NCBI GenBank assembly: GCA_028292785.1
Contig: JAQGLQ010000462.1
Location: 1-14,964, forward strand
Source of the DNA: Noviherbaspirillum sp.
GTDB lineage: Bacteria; Pseudomonadota; Gammaproteobacteria; Burkholderiales; Burkholderiaceae
Reading direction: 5' to 3'
Length of the DNA stretch: 14,964 nucleotides
Shown here: positions 7,192 to 14,964 of the stretch, in pieces
How positions within the stretch are numbered: the first letter of the stretch is position 1
How the letters are laid out: the number at the start of each line of letters is the position of its first letter
Made by a program: the position numbers and the translations under genes
Notes under the pieces: model-generated
Told to the model about the DNA's origin: nothing
The model's database searches: none
Seen by the model: the letters and a program-made list of their open reading frames with translations, nothing else

Positions 7192-7246
7192 CGCGCCCGT
7201 GCCGGCAGCGCCGGGACGCGAGCCTAATCAACAGAACAGGAAAGCA

Positions 7247-8476
7247 ATGGAAAGCACTTCAAGCGCGGCACCGTCCGTGGGCCGGAAACTGAAGCTCGGC
7301 ATCGCGGGCGTCGGCGTCGGCGCGGCCGAAATCCTGCCGCAGATCGAAGCCTCGGGAAAAATCGAACTGGTCGCGGCGGCCGACGTCAACCAGCGGATAC
7401 TCGATGCATTTCATGCGCGCTACGGCGCGAAGACCTACGACAGCGTCGAGAAGCTATGCGCCGACCCCGAGGTGGAAGCGGTCTGGATCGCGACGCCGAA
7501 CAGGTTCCATGCGCAGCATGCGATCATCGCCGCCCAGCACGGCAAGCATGTGGTGGTCGAGAAGCCGATGGCCAATTCGCTGGCGGAAGCCGAGGCCATG
7601 ATCGAGGCTTCGATCAAGAATGGCATCAAGCTCATTTGCGGCCATACCCAGAGCTTTCTTCCGCACATCCGCACCATGCGGCGCATCATCCGTTCGGGCG
7701 AAGTCGGCAAGCTGTGCGCGCTGCACGTATTCGCCTATTCCGACTGGATGCTGCGGCCGCGGACCCCGGACGAACTCGATGTCAACCAGGGCGGCGGCGT
7801 GCCGTACCGCCAGGGCCCGCACCAGATCGATACCCTGCGCCTGCTCGGCGGCGGCATGGTGCGCAGCGTGCGCGCGGCCACCGGGCAGTGGTTCGCCGCG
7901 CGGCCGATACCCGGCTTCTATTCCGGTTACATGGAATTCGAGGACGGTACGCCGGCCACCTTCCTGCACAACGGCTATGGCTATTTCGTCGCCGCCGAGC
8001 TGGTGCCGTGGGGCAGCCAGACCCATCACTTCACCGCCGAGGAGAGGGTCGCAATCCGCAAGTCGCTGGTGAATGGAACTTCCAATGAGGCGCGCGCCAA
8101 GGATGAGATGCGCATCGGGGGAGGGCAGGAACGGGTTCATTCCCGCAATGCCGCCCAGCCGCAACCCTGGGTGCCGAACGATCTCGGCATCCTGATCGCG
8201 AGCTGCGAACGGGGAGACATCAGGCAGTCGAAGTTCGGCATCCATGTCCACGATGACGAGGGGACCCGGGACGTGCCGCTGGAAGGCAGCGCGGATCCGA
8301 AGGCGGGCCGGATAGCGGAACTCGACGAACTGTACAACGCGGTTGTATTCGACAAGCCGATCAGCCATTCGGGGCCATGGGGCATGGCCACGCTGGAGGT
8401 CTGCCTGGCGATCATGCAATCCGCGAAGGAACGCAGGGAAATCATGCTGTCGCACCAGGTGCCGAGCCCGGTATGA
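7247..8476 (+). CDS. Gfo/Idh/MocA dehydrogenase, phthalate dihydrodiol dehydrogenase-like
   Basis: A 409-aa NAD(P)-dependent oxidoreductase. The Rossmann motif GIAGVGVG is at residues 18-25, ADVNQR ends the second strand, and VEKP with the family's catalytic Lys is at 104-107. The substrate domain contains GHTQSFLPHIRTMRRIIRSG and NQGGGVPYRQGPHQIDTLRL, the pattern of cis-4,5-dihydro-4,5-dihydroxyphthalate dehydrogenase (Pht4/OphB). Those enzymes oxidise the oxygenase's dihydrodiol to a catechol-type diacid, which fits its place 55 bp behind the Rieske gene. ATG 7247 follows AGGAAAG. The protein is longer than LigC-type aldehyde dehydrogenases of the same superfamily (about 315 aa), so a LigC role despite nearby ligAB is less likely. 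The exact substrate is inferred. Confidence 0.85.
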   Translation: MESTSSAAPSVGRKLKLGIAGVGVGAAEILPQIEASGKIELVAAADVNQRILDAFHARYGAKTYDSVEKLCADPEVEAVWIATPNRFHAQHAIIAAQHGKHVVVEKPMANSLAEAEAMIEASIKNGIKLICGHTQSFLPHIRTMRRIIRSGEVGKLCALHVFAYSDWMLRPRTPDELDVNQGGGVPYRQGPHQIDTLRLLGGGMVRSVRAATGQWFAARPIPGFYSGYMEFEDGTPATFLHNGYGYFVAAELVPWGSQTHHFTAEERVAIRKSLVNGTSNEARAKDEMRIGGGQERVHSRNAAQPQPWVPNDLGILIASCERGDIRQSKFGIHVHDDEGTRDVPLEGSADPKAGRIAELDELYNAVVFDKPISHSGPWGMATLEVCLAIMQSAKERREIMLSHQVPSPV

Positions 8477-8524
8477 CGGCGACGATCTTGGTCAACCAAT
8501 GGAAATGAATCGAAGGGATTGATG

Positions 8525-9517
8525 ATGAAGGACGCATTCATGCTTTTAAAAACCGGGATGGCGCGCGCCTGCGCGCTGACGCTCTGCGCCGCAAGCATCA
8601 TGACGGCGGCGCCGGCGCCCGCGCAGAACCTGGCGGAGTTTCCCGGCAAGCCGGTCAAGCTGATCGTCACCTACTCGCCGGGCGGCGCGTTCGACTTCAT
8701 CGGCCGCCAGCTCGCCAAGGGCCTGCAGGACATCTGGGGCCAGCCGGTGGTGGTCGAGAACAAACCGGGCGCCTCCGGTTCCATCGGCGCCGAGTTCGTC
8801 GCCCGATCCAAGCCCGACGGACTCACGCTCCTGGTCGGCAGCGCCGGCCCGATCGTGGTGGTGCCGTTCATGCGCGACAAGCTGCCCTACGACCCGCTCA
8901 AGGATCTGAAACCGATCGCCATGACGGCGGGCATTCCGAACGTGCTGGTGGTGAACGCCGACTCGCCCTACAAGACCTTCACGGAATTCATCGGCGCCGC
9001 CAAAAAGCATCCGAAGGAAATCGACTACGCCTCCAGCGGCAGGGGCGATTCGCATCACATGACCATGGAGCACATGATGCGCGCCACCGGCGTGCAGCTG
9101 AACGAGATTCCCTACAAGGGCGGCGCGCCGGCGCTGCTGGCGGTGCAGACCGGCGAAGTGCCGGCGGCATGGCTGGCCGTGTCGACGGCGCTGCCGCTGA
9201 TCCAGTCCGGCAAGCTGAGAGCGCTGGCGGTCAGCACGCAGGAGCGCGTGTCGCATCTGCCGGATGTGCGCACGGTGGCCGAACTCGGCTACCGCGATTT
9301 TGAGGTAATCTACTGGATCGGCATCATGGGGCCGGCGGGGATGCCGCCGGCGCTGGTGCAGAAAATCCAGAACGATTTGAAAACAGTGGTGGATACAAAA
9401 GAATATCGTGACAGCATCGTGCGCACCGGGGGCATGCTCCGCTTCGGCGGCGCCGATCAATTCACGAAAATCATCCACATGGACTATCAGCGCAACAAGG
9501 CGCTGCTCTCGCAATGA
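8525..9517 (+). CDS. Bug-family periplasmic receptor (tripartite tricarboxylate transporter type)
   Basis: A 330-aa periplasmic receptor. The signal peptide has a hydrophobic core at residues 15-31 and a likely cut after APA at residue 33. The mature protein begins with the Bug hallmark AEFPGKPVKLIVTYSPGG and continues with VVVENKPGASGSIGAEFVA, KPDGLTLLVGS, IPYKGGAPALLAVQTGEV and GPAGMPPALVQKIQ. Bug proteins bind carboxylates, and close relatives take up terephthalate and isophthalate (TphC, IphC). The membrane partners TctA/TctB are not here, as is usual for Bug genes in Burkholderiales. ATG 8525 is six bases from AAGGGA at 8513-8518; ATG 8522 is also possible. Being in the oxygenase operon suggests it binds that pathway's substrate. 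Confidence 0.92.
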   Translation: MKDAFMLLKTGMARACALTLCAASIMTAAPAPAQNLAEFPGKPVKLIVTYSPGGAFDFIGRQLAKGLQDIWGQPVVVENKPGASGSIGAEFVARSKPDGLTLLVGSAGPIVVVPFMRDKLPYDPLKDLKPIAMTAGIPNVLVVNADSPYKTFTEFIGAAKKHPKEIDYASSGRGDSHHMTMEHMMRATGVQLNEIPYKGGAPALLAVQTGEVPAAWLAVSTALPLIQSGKLRALAVSTQERVSHLPDVRTVAELGYRDFEVIYWIGIMGPAGMPPALVQKIQNDLKTVVDTKEYRDSIVRTGGMLRFGGADQFTKIIHMDYQRNKALLSQ

Positions 9518-9521
9518 GATA

Positions 9522-9581
9522 AGCGCGCGCGCCATGCCGGCCGCGTGCGCGCTCCTCATCCGGCCGGAGCGCGGCTGCGCT
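9522..9581. other. GC-rich hairpin cluster between receptor and MFS genes
   Basis: Three short self-complementary elements lie in the 89-bp gap: AGCGCGCGC at 9522-9530 facing GTGCGCGCT at 9545-9553, the palindrome TCCGGCCGGA at 9559-9568, and AGCGC-GGCT-GCGCT at 9568-9581. No T-run follows, so this is not a classic terminator. It could tune mRNA stability or expression between the two genes. Confidence 0.35.
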
Positions 9582-9606
9582 GCGACCGCCACGGAAGGGG
9601 AGACAA

Positions 9607-10821
9607 ATGAAATTTCAGGTGAGCCGCGGGAACATGCTGTCGCTGTATATCCCGGCTTTGATCTTCGCGGCGTCGAACGGCATCGTGGTGCCCGCGCTGC
9701 CGATGCTGTCGAAATCCTTGGCGGTCAGTTTCGCCCTTGCGATGTCGGCGCTGGCCGCCCAGTTGCTGGGACTGGCGCTGTCGACCGTCCCCACCGGCTA
9801 TCTGCTCGACAGGTTCGGCAGCCGGGTCGTCACGATAACCGGACTGCTGCTCGTCGCCGCCAGCGCCTTGCTGACGACGACGGTGACGGAATTCAGCCAG
9901 CTGCTGGTGTACCAGTTCATCGCCGGCTGGGGCGCGCAGATGTGGATGCTGGGGCGCCTCACCCTGATCGGGACGCAGGCCGCGCCGGGCAGCCGCGGAC
10001 GGCAGGTGACCGGCATGACCGGCATCGAAAGCATAGGCATGCTCCTCGGCCCTATCGCCGGCGGCCTGCTGGTGCTGCGTTTCGGCGCGGCGCAGACCTA
10101 TGGCTTCAAGGCGGCGTTCTGCATGGCGGCCGCCTTCGTCGTCTATCTCGCCTCGCGCGGCGTGCGGGCGGAGGACACCAGGCCGGCGCGCAATGATGCG
10201 CAGGCCGAACGCACGCTGCTGGAAATGCTGAAGACGCCGCCGCTGCCCAAGCTGGCGGCCATCCAGATCATGGGCAGCCTGTCGCGCGGTTCCATCTTCA
10301 GCGGCACCTTCGACCTCTACATGGCCTATGCCTACGGCGTCAGCCCGGTGGTGATCGGCGCGCTGCGCAGCGTCACCGGCACGCTCGGCGTGCCCATCAC
10401 TTTCCTGGCGGGCCATGTGATGGATCGCTTCGGCCGCAAGGCGACCATCGTTCCCGGATTCGGGCTGATGTCCGTCGGGCTGCTTGCCATGGTGATCGTC
10501 TCGGCCTTGAAGCTGCCCTTCGAGTGGTTCGCCGCATCGCTGATCGCCGTGCATCTTGCGATCAGCATCACTTCGGGATCCATGCAGACGCTGGGCATCG
10601 ATTCCGCCCCGCCCGAATGGCGCGGCAGGTTCCTGGCGTTCCTGCGGCTCGGCAGCGAGTTCGGACATTTCCTGAGCCCGGTAGGCTTCGCGCTTTTCGC
10701 GACCTCGCTGGGATATCCGGCCGCGTTCGGCTTCCTGATGGTCATGAGCGCCTCCGTGTCGATGACGGTAGCGAAGACCGTCAAGGAAAATTTCAAGGGG
10801 CGCAAGGAAGCGGCGTCCTGA
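9607..10821 (+). CDS. Major facilitator superfamily transporter
   Basis: A 404-aa inner-membrane carrier with alternating hydrophobic stretches along its length, consistent with about 12 helices. The MFS loop-2 motif appears as GYLLDRFGSR at about 64-73 and its repeat in the second half as GHVMDRFGRK at about 269-278, the normal two-bundle symmetry. A strong ribosome site (AAGGGGAG) precedes ATG 9607. As the last gene of the oxygenase operon it is likely to import the aromatic substrate or export an intermediate. It does not clearly belong to one named subfamily, and direction and substrate cannot be read from the sequence. Confidence 0.85.
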   Translation: MKFQVSRGNMLSLYIPALIFAASNGIVVPALPMLSKSLAVSFALAMSALAAQLLGLALSTVPTGYLLDRFGSRVVTITGLLLVAASALLTTTVTEFSQLLVYQFIAGWGAQMWMLGRLTLIGTQAAPGSRGRQVTGMTGIESIGMLLGPIAGGLLVLRFGAAQTYGFKAAFCMAAAFVVYLASRGVRAEDTRPARNDAQAERTLLEMLKTPPLPKLAAIQIMGSLSRGSIFSGTFDLYMAYAYGVSPVVIGALRSVTGTLGVPITFLAGHVMDRFGRKATIVPGFGLMSVGLLAMVIVSALKLPFEWFAASLIAVHLAISITSGSMQTLGIDSAPPEWRGRFLAFLRLGSEFGHFLSPVGFALFATSLGYPAAFGFLMVMSASVSMTVAKTVKENFKGRKEAAS

Positions 10822-10856
10822 GAGCCAGCCCGTTCCCGCGCGGGCGATATCGCAGC

Positions 10857-10879
10857 GGCCTCGCGCATGCGGCGAGGCC
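10857..10879 (+). terminator. Possible terminator hairpin after the MFS gene
   Basis: A perfect 8-bp stem, GGCCTCGC (10857-10864) with GCGAGGCC (10872-10879), and a 7-base loop, 35 bp past the MFS stop. No T-run follows, so it is a weak or rho-assisted terminator at best. It separates the operon from promoter block C. Confidence 0.4.
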
Positions 10880-10907
10880 CGCCCGCGCACACCCCTCCCG
10901 CCACGAC

Positions 10908-10974
10908 CTATAAGAAATCGACATCCCCAAGCGCGGAAAATGAACTGTTCGCGCCGGCACCGGCATCCCACAAT
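10908..10974 (+). promoter_or_regulatory. Shared promoter/operator block, copy C (drives the porin)
   Basis: CTATAAGAAATC at 10908-10919, CATCCC, then the inverted repeat CGCGGAA-N9-TTCGCG (10932-10953), then CCGGCATCCCACAAT ending at 10974. The last segment matches copy A at 12 of 15 positions, and the CAAT offset from the block start equals that of copy B. Block start to porin ATG is 159 bp, leaving a 5' leader of roughly 80 to 140 nt. Confidence 0.6.
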
Positions 10975-11066
10975 GTCTGCGCGGATGACACAGCCTTCGC
11001 TTCGACACCGGCGTTGATGCTTTCGATTTCAGCTCATGACAAATGGTTTGAACCAGGGAGGAAGTA

Positions 11067-12116
11067 ATGCGGTTATGGAAAACAGGTGCTGCGGTCGGGA
11101 TGGGCCTATTGAGCACATCGCTTCATGCGCAGACCAATGTGCAGATCTACGGAATCGCCGACGCCGGCGTCGAATACGTCACCAAGGTGCCGGTCGCGGG
11201 CGGCGGCACCGGCAGCCTGGCCCGGCTCCAGTCCGGCAACGCGGCCAGTTCGCGCTTGGGCTTCCGCGGACGGGAGGACCTGGGCGGTGGCCTTGCGGCC
11301 ACATTCACGCTGGAGAGCGGCTTTGCGCTGGATAACGGCACGCTGTCCCAGGGCGGCCGCCTGTTCGGCCGCCAGGCATATGTGGGACTGGGCTCCAGCT
11401 ACGGCGAGATCCAGCTCGGCCGCACCACCACGCCGATTTACGAGTACGGCCTGGTGTTCGATCCGGTCGGCCCGGCGGTCTATTCCTCCGCGGTCTACGA
11501 CCTCTCGTTCGTCGGCCGCGCCGACAATGCGGTGAAATACGCGGGCAAGTTCGGCGGCCTGAAAACCACCGCCCAGTACAGCGTCGGCTACAACAGTCTG
11601 ACCGCGGGCGCAGCGGAAGTGCCGGGCGCTTCCAGGGTCGGCAAGGAAATCGGCCTTCATGCCGACTACACCGTCGGCGGCCTGGTCGTCGGCGGCGCCT
11701 TTGACCGCAAGTACGGCTCCACCATCGCCACCCAGCGCAACACCGACGAGCGGATCGTAGTGGGCGCCACGTACGAGATGAAGCCGCTCAAGCTGTTCGC
11801 TTCCTATCTGCGCCAGACCGCCGAAACGCCGGGCACGAAGACGCAAGGCAAGTACTACTGGCTTGGCGCGAACTACGCCGTGACGCCGGCCCTGACCTTG
11901 CTGACCGGCGCCTACTTCTTCGATCCGGCCGGAGCGGACAACAAATCGACGATGTACACCTTGATGGGCAGCTACGCGCTTTCCAAGCGCACTGATATCT
12001 ATTCGCTGGTCTCGACCGTGAAGACCCAGGCGCGTTCGACCGCGGGCCTGAGCGGCACGGTGAACGCCGGCGACAATCAGTCCGGTCTCATCATCGGCCT
12101 GCGCCACCGTTTCTGA
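11067..12116 (+). CDS. Outer-membrane porin, Burkholderiales general-porin family
   Basis: A 349-aa protein with a signal peptide (MRLWKTGAAVGMGLLSTSLHA, cut after residue 21) and a mature start QTNVQIYGIADAGVEYV, typical of trimeric 16-strand beta-barrel porins of betaproteobacteria. SRLGFRGREDLGGGLAATF and FGRQAYVGLGSSYGEIQLGR are classic porin segments, and the chain ends in aromatic Phe (GLRHRF), the outer-membrane insertion signal. A strong ribosome site (AGGGAGGAAG) precedes ATG 11067. It stands alone between two catabolic operons and shares the regulatory block with them, so it probably provides the outer-membrane step for the aromatic substrate (inference). Confidence 0.93.
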   Translation: MRLWKTGAAVGMGLLSTSLHAQTNVQIYGIADAGVEYVTKVPVAGGGTGSLARLQSGNAASSRLGFRGREDLGGGLAATFTLESGFALDNGTLSQGGRLFGRQAYVGLGSSYGEIQLGRTTTPIYEYGLVFDPVGPAVYSSAVYDLSFVGRADNAVKYAGKFGGLKTTAQYSVGYNSLTAGAAEVPGASRVGKEIGLHADYTVGGLVVGGAFDRKYGSTIATQRNTDERIVVGATYEMKPLKLFASYLRQTAETPGTKTQGKYYWLGANYAVTPALTLLTGAYFFDPAGADNKSTMYTLMGSYALSKRTDIYSLVSTVKTQARSTAGLSGTVNAGDNQSGLIIGLRHRF

Positions 12117-12126
12117 CGAAACCAAA

Positions 12127-12164
12127 CGCACCGGATGCAACGGCGGCGCCGCGCATCCGGTGCG
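12127..12164 (+). terminator. Perfect 12-bp inverted repeat after the porin (terminator or attenuator)
   Basis: CGCACCGGATGC (12127-12138) pairs perfectly with GCATCCGGTGCG (12153-12164) around a 14-base loop that itself contains GGCGCC. It starts 10 bp after the porin stop. There is no T-run, so intrinsic termination may be partial. It lies 30 bp before the ligA start and could control read-through into ligAB. Confidence 0.5.
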
Positions 12165-12194
12165 CATGATTAACGAATTCTGAAATCATCCGCA

Positions 12195-13476
<1,282 letters not shown>

Positions 13477-13507
13477 GCGGAGCCACACCGAATCGAAGGA
13501 GAAAATG

Positions 13508-14964
13508 ATGCAAACAAACGCTTCCGGCCTGCAGGTCGGTACTGCTCTCGGCGTCGTGCAAGGCGCGATGGCCGACGACGCCATACGGGTATTCAAGGGG
13601 ATTCCTTATGCCGCGCCGCCGGTGGGCGAATTGCGCTGGCGTCCGCCCGCTCCGGCGCAGCCGTGGAGCGGGGTGCGGCCGGCGCTGGAATTCGGCCCGG
13701 ACTGCCCGCAGACCGGCGATGTCGGATCGCGCGCGCCTGCGCAGAGCGAGGATTGCCTGTACCTGAATGTATGGACACCGGAGGGGGCGGCGCCGGGCTC
13801 GCTGCCGGTGATGGTGTGGATCCATGGCGGCAGCTACGTGGCCGGCAGCGGCGCCGAGGCGCGGCTCGACGGCGCGAAGCTGGCGCGCGAAGGCGCGGTG
13901 GTGGTCACCATCAATTACCGGGTCGGCCTGTTCGGTTTTCTCGCGCATCCGGCGCTGAGCCGCGAATCGCCGCACGGCTCGTCGAGCAACTATGCCTTGC
14001 TCGATCAGATCAAGGCTTTCGAATGGGTCAAGGCCAACATCGCCGGCTTCGGCGGCGATCCGGGGCGGGTGACCGCCTTCGGCGTATCCGCCGGTTCCGC
14101 CTCGATCTCGCTGCTGCTGGCGTCGCCGCTTTGCATGGGCATGTTCGACCAGGCCATCCTGGAGAGCCCCGGCACCGGCCGCCGTCTCGCCTCGCTCGAC
14201 GATGCGGAGGCCGCCGGCGCCGTGCTCGGCGACGACATCGCGGCGCTGCGCCGGCTGTCGGCGACGGAACTGCTGGCCAAAACGCCGCTGCTGGCGCCGA
14301 AAGTGCGCGGCCTCACCACGCCGCGCATCCTGCGGCCGATCCGCGACGGCTGGGTCCTCCCGGAGGACGAGCGGCCGGTATTCAAGAGCGGCCGCCTGCA
14401 CAAGATGCCGATCATCGTCGGCGTCAACGCTGATGAAGGAAGCGAGGCGACCGCCTCTTGGCCGGTCGGCACGCTGCAGCAATACCATGAACTGCTCGAT
14501 GCCAGCTTTCCGGGCATGGCCCGCACGGCGCTCGAGCTTTATCCCGCTTCCGGCGATGCCGACGTGCGCGCGCGGGTGGCGCAGCTGTTCGCGGACACGC
14601 AGTTCAACTACGGCGCGCGCATGCTGGCACACTCCATGTCGGCGCAAGGCGCGGACGTGTGGTGCTATGTGTTCACGCGCCGCCGCGCTCATCGCCAGGA
14701 TGGTCCGCATCATGGCCAGGAAGTGCATTATGTGTTCGGCAATCTGGCCGCACCCTATCCGCGCGAGCTTCCATCTTTCGACGACAAGGATCAGGAAATC
14801 TCCTCCGCGATGATGAAGACATGGGTGGCGTTCGCCGCGACGGGCAATCCGAACGGCGCCGACTGGAACACATGGGCGAAGCTCGATCCCGAGCAGGAAA
14901 ATTATCTCGAGTTCGGCGACCCGGTCAGGAACCGCGCCGGCTGGAGAACGGCGCAGCTGGAATT
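13508..14964 (+). CDS. Type-B carboxylesterase (para-nitrobenzyl-esterase family), 3' end cut by the window
   Basis: The frame is open to the window edge (485 codons); the family is usually about 500-550 aa, so only a short end is missing. The N-terminal signature is present: FKGIPYAAPPVGELRWRPP and SEDCLYLNVWTP, then the oxyanion-hole motif WIHGGSYVAGSG. The triad is Ser194 in FGVSAGSAS, Glu310 in VNADEGSEA and His402 in PHHGQEVHYVFG. The nucleophile elbow is GVSAG, where most relatives have GESAG. No signal peptide is seen, so it is probably cytoplasmic. ATG 13508 is six bases from AAGGAG; ATG 13505 is possible. Being behind ligAB, it may hydrolyse an ester of the aromatic acid, such as a phthalate or hydroxybenzoate ester (inference). 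Confidence 0.88.
   Translation, partial: MQTNASGLQVGTALGVVQGAMADDAIRVFKGIPYAAPPVGELRWRPPAPAQPWSGVRPALEFGPDCPQTGDVGSRAPAQSEDCLYLNVWTPEGAAPGSLPVMVWIHGGSYVAGSGAEARLDGAKLAREGAVVVTINYRVGLFGFLAHPALSRESPHGSSSNYALLDQIKAFEWVKANIAGFGGDPGRVTAFGVSAGSASISLLLASPLCMGMFDQAILESPGTGRRLASLDDAEAAGAVLGDDIAALRRLSATELLAKTPLLAPKVRGLTTPRILRPIRDGWVLPEDERPVFKSGRLHKMPIIVGVNADEGSEATASWPVGTLQQYHELLDASFPGMARTALELYPASGDADVRARVAQLFADTQFNYGARMLAHSMSAQGADVWCYVFTRRRAHRQDGPHHGQEVHYVFGNLAAPYPRELPSFDDKDQEISSAMMKTWVAFAATGNPNGADWNTWAKLDPEQENYLEFGDPVRNRAGWRTAQLE

Noticed and set aside
7247..8476. LigC (4-carboxy-2-hydroxymuconate semialdehyde dehydrogenase) for the Gfo/Idh/MocA gene
   Set aside because: LigC is in the same superfamily and ligAB is nearby, but at 409 aa, with its substrate-domain motifs and its position behind the Rieske gene, it fits phthalate dihydrodiol dehydrogenase better.
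9556..10971. 471-codon minus-strand frame opposite the MFS gene
   Set aside because: The product is rich in His, Gln, Arg and Gly without family motifs. The plus strand has MFS motifs and a strong ribosome site.
12173..12190. A fourth copy of the promoter block before ligA, because of a shared GAATTCTG and CATCC
   Set aside because: Only about 13 bases agree with a changed gap, and neither the TATAAG start nor the inverted repeat is present.

Overview
The window looks like part of a Burkholderiales-type betaproteobacterial chromosome or catabolic island. The signs are uniformly GC-rich coding sequence, a Bug-type tripartite tricarboxylate receptor, a 'porin 4'-style outer-membrane porin ending in Phe, and LigA/LigB, Rieske oxygenase and carboxylesterase genes packed together. 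The gene content points to uptake and breakdown of an aromatic carboxylate, most likely a phthalate-like (di)acid or its ester. I saw no rRNA, tRNA, CRISPR array, transposase or integrase.

Layout. (1) Positions 2-4386, plus strand: the tail of an ABC permease, an extracellular solute-binding protein, a two-cupin protein, a LigB-superfamily extradiol-dioxygenase gene broken by a one-base frameshift near 3197-3206, and a prephenate-dehydratase/ACT homologue that has lost the family's active-site motifs. (2) Positions 4482-5558, minus strand: a second iron(III)-type solute-binding protein, with a rho-independent terminator at 4389-4420. (3) Positions 5559-5937: a divergent control region carrying two copies of a promoter block and a four-copy 10-bp tandem repeat. 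(4) Positions 5938-10821, plus strand: a phthalate-dioxygenase-like Rieske oxygenase, a Gfo/Idh/MocA dehydrogenase resembling phthalate dihydrodiol dehydrogenase, a Bug receptor and an MFS transporter. (5) Positions 11067-12116: a porin with its own copy of the promoter block. (6) Positions 12195 to the window end: ligA and ligB (protocatechuate 4,5-dioxygenase alpha and beta) and a type-B carboxylesterase cut by the window edge.

How the genes may work together (inference): the porin, solute-binding proteins, Bug protein and MFS carrier bring in the substrate. The esterase may release the acid from an ester. The Rieske oxygenase makes a cis-dihydrodiol, and the Gfo/Idh/MocA enzyme rearomatises it to a catechol-type acid. 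LigAB opens the ring between C4 and C5. No oxygenase reductase, no recognisable 4,5-dihydroxyphthalate decarboxylase and no later lig/pmd gene is in the window. The bicupin, the altered LigB-like protein and the degenerate prephenate-dehydratase homologue form an unassigned module and are the best candidates for new chemistry.

The strongest non-coding signal is a block of about 65 bp repeated with near-constant spacing before three transcription units (4482-5558 minus, 5938 plus, 11067 plus). It implies that one regulator, not encoded here, controls them together.
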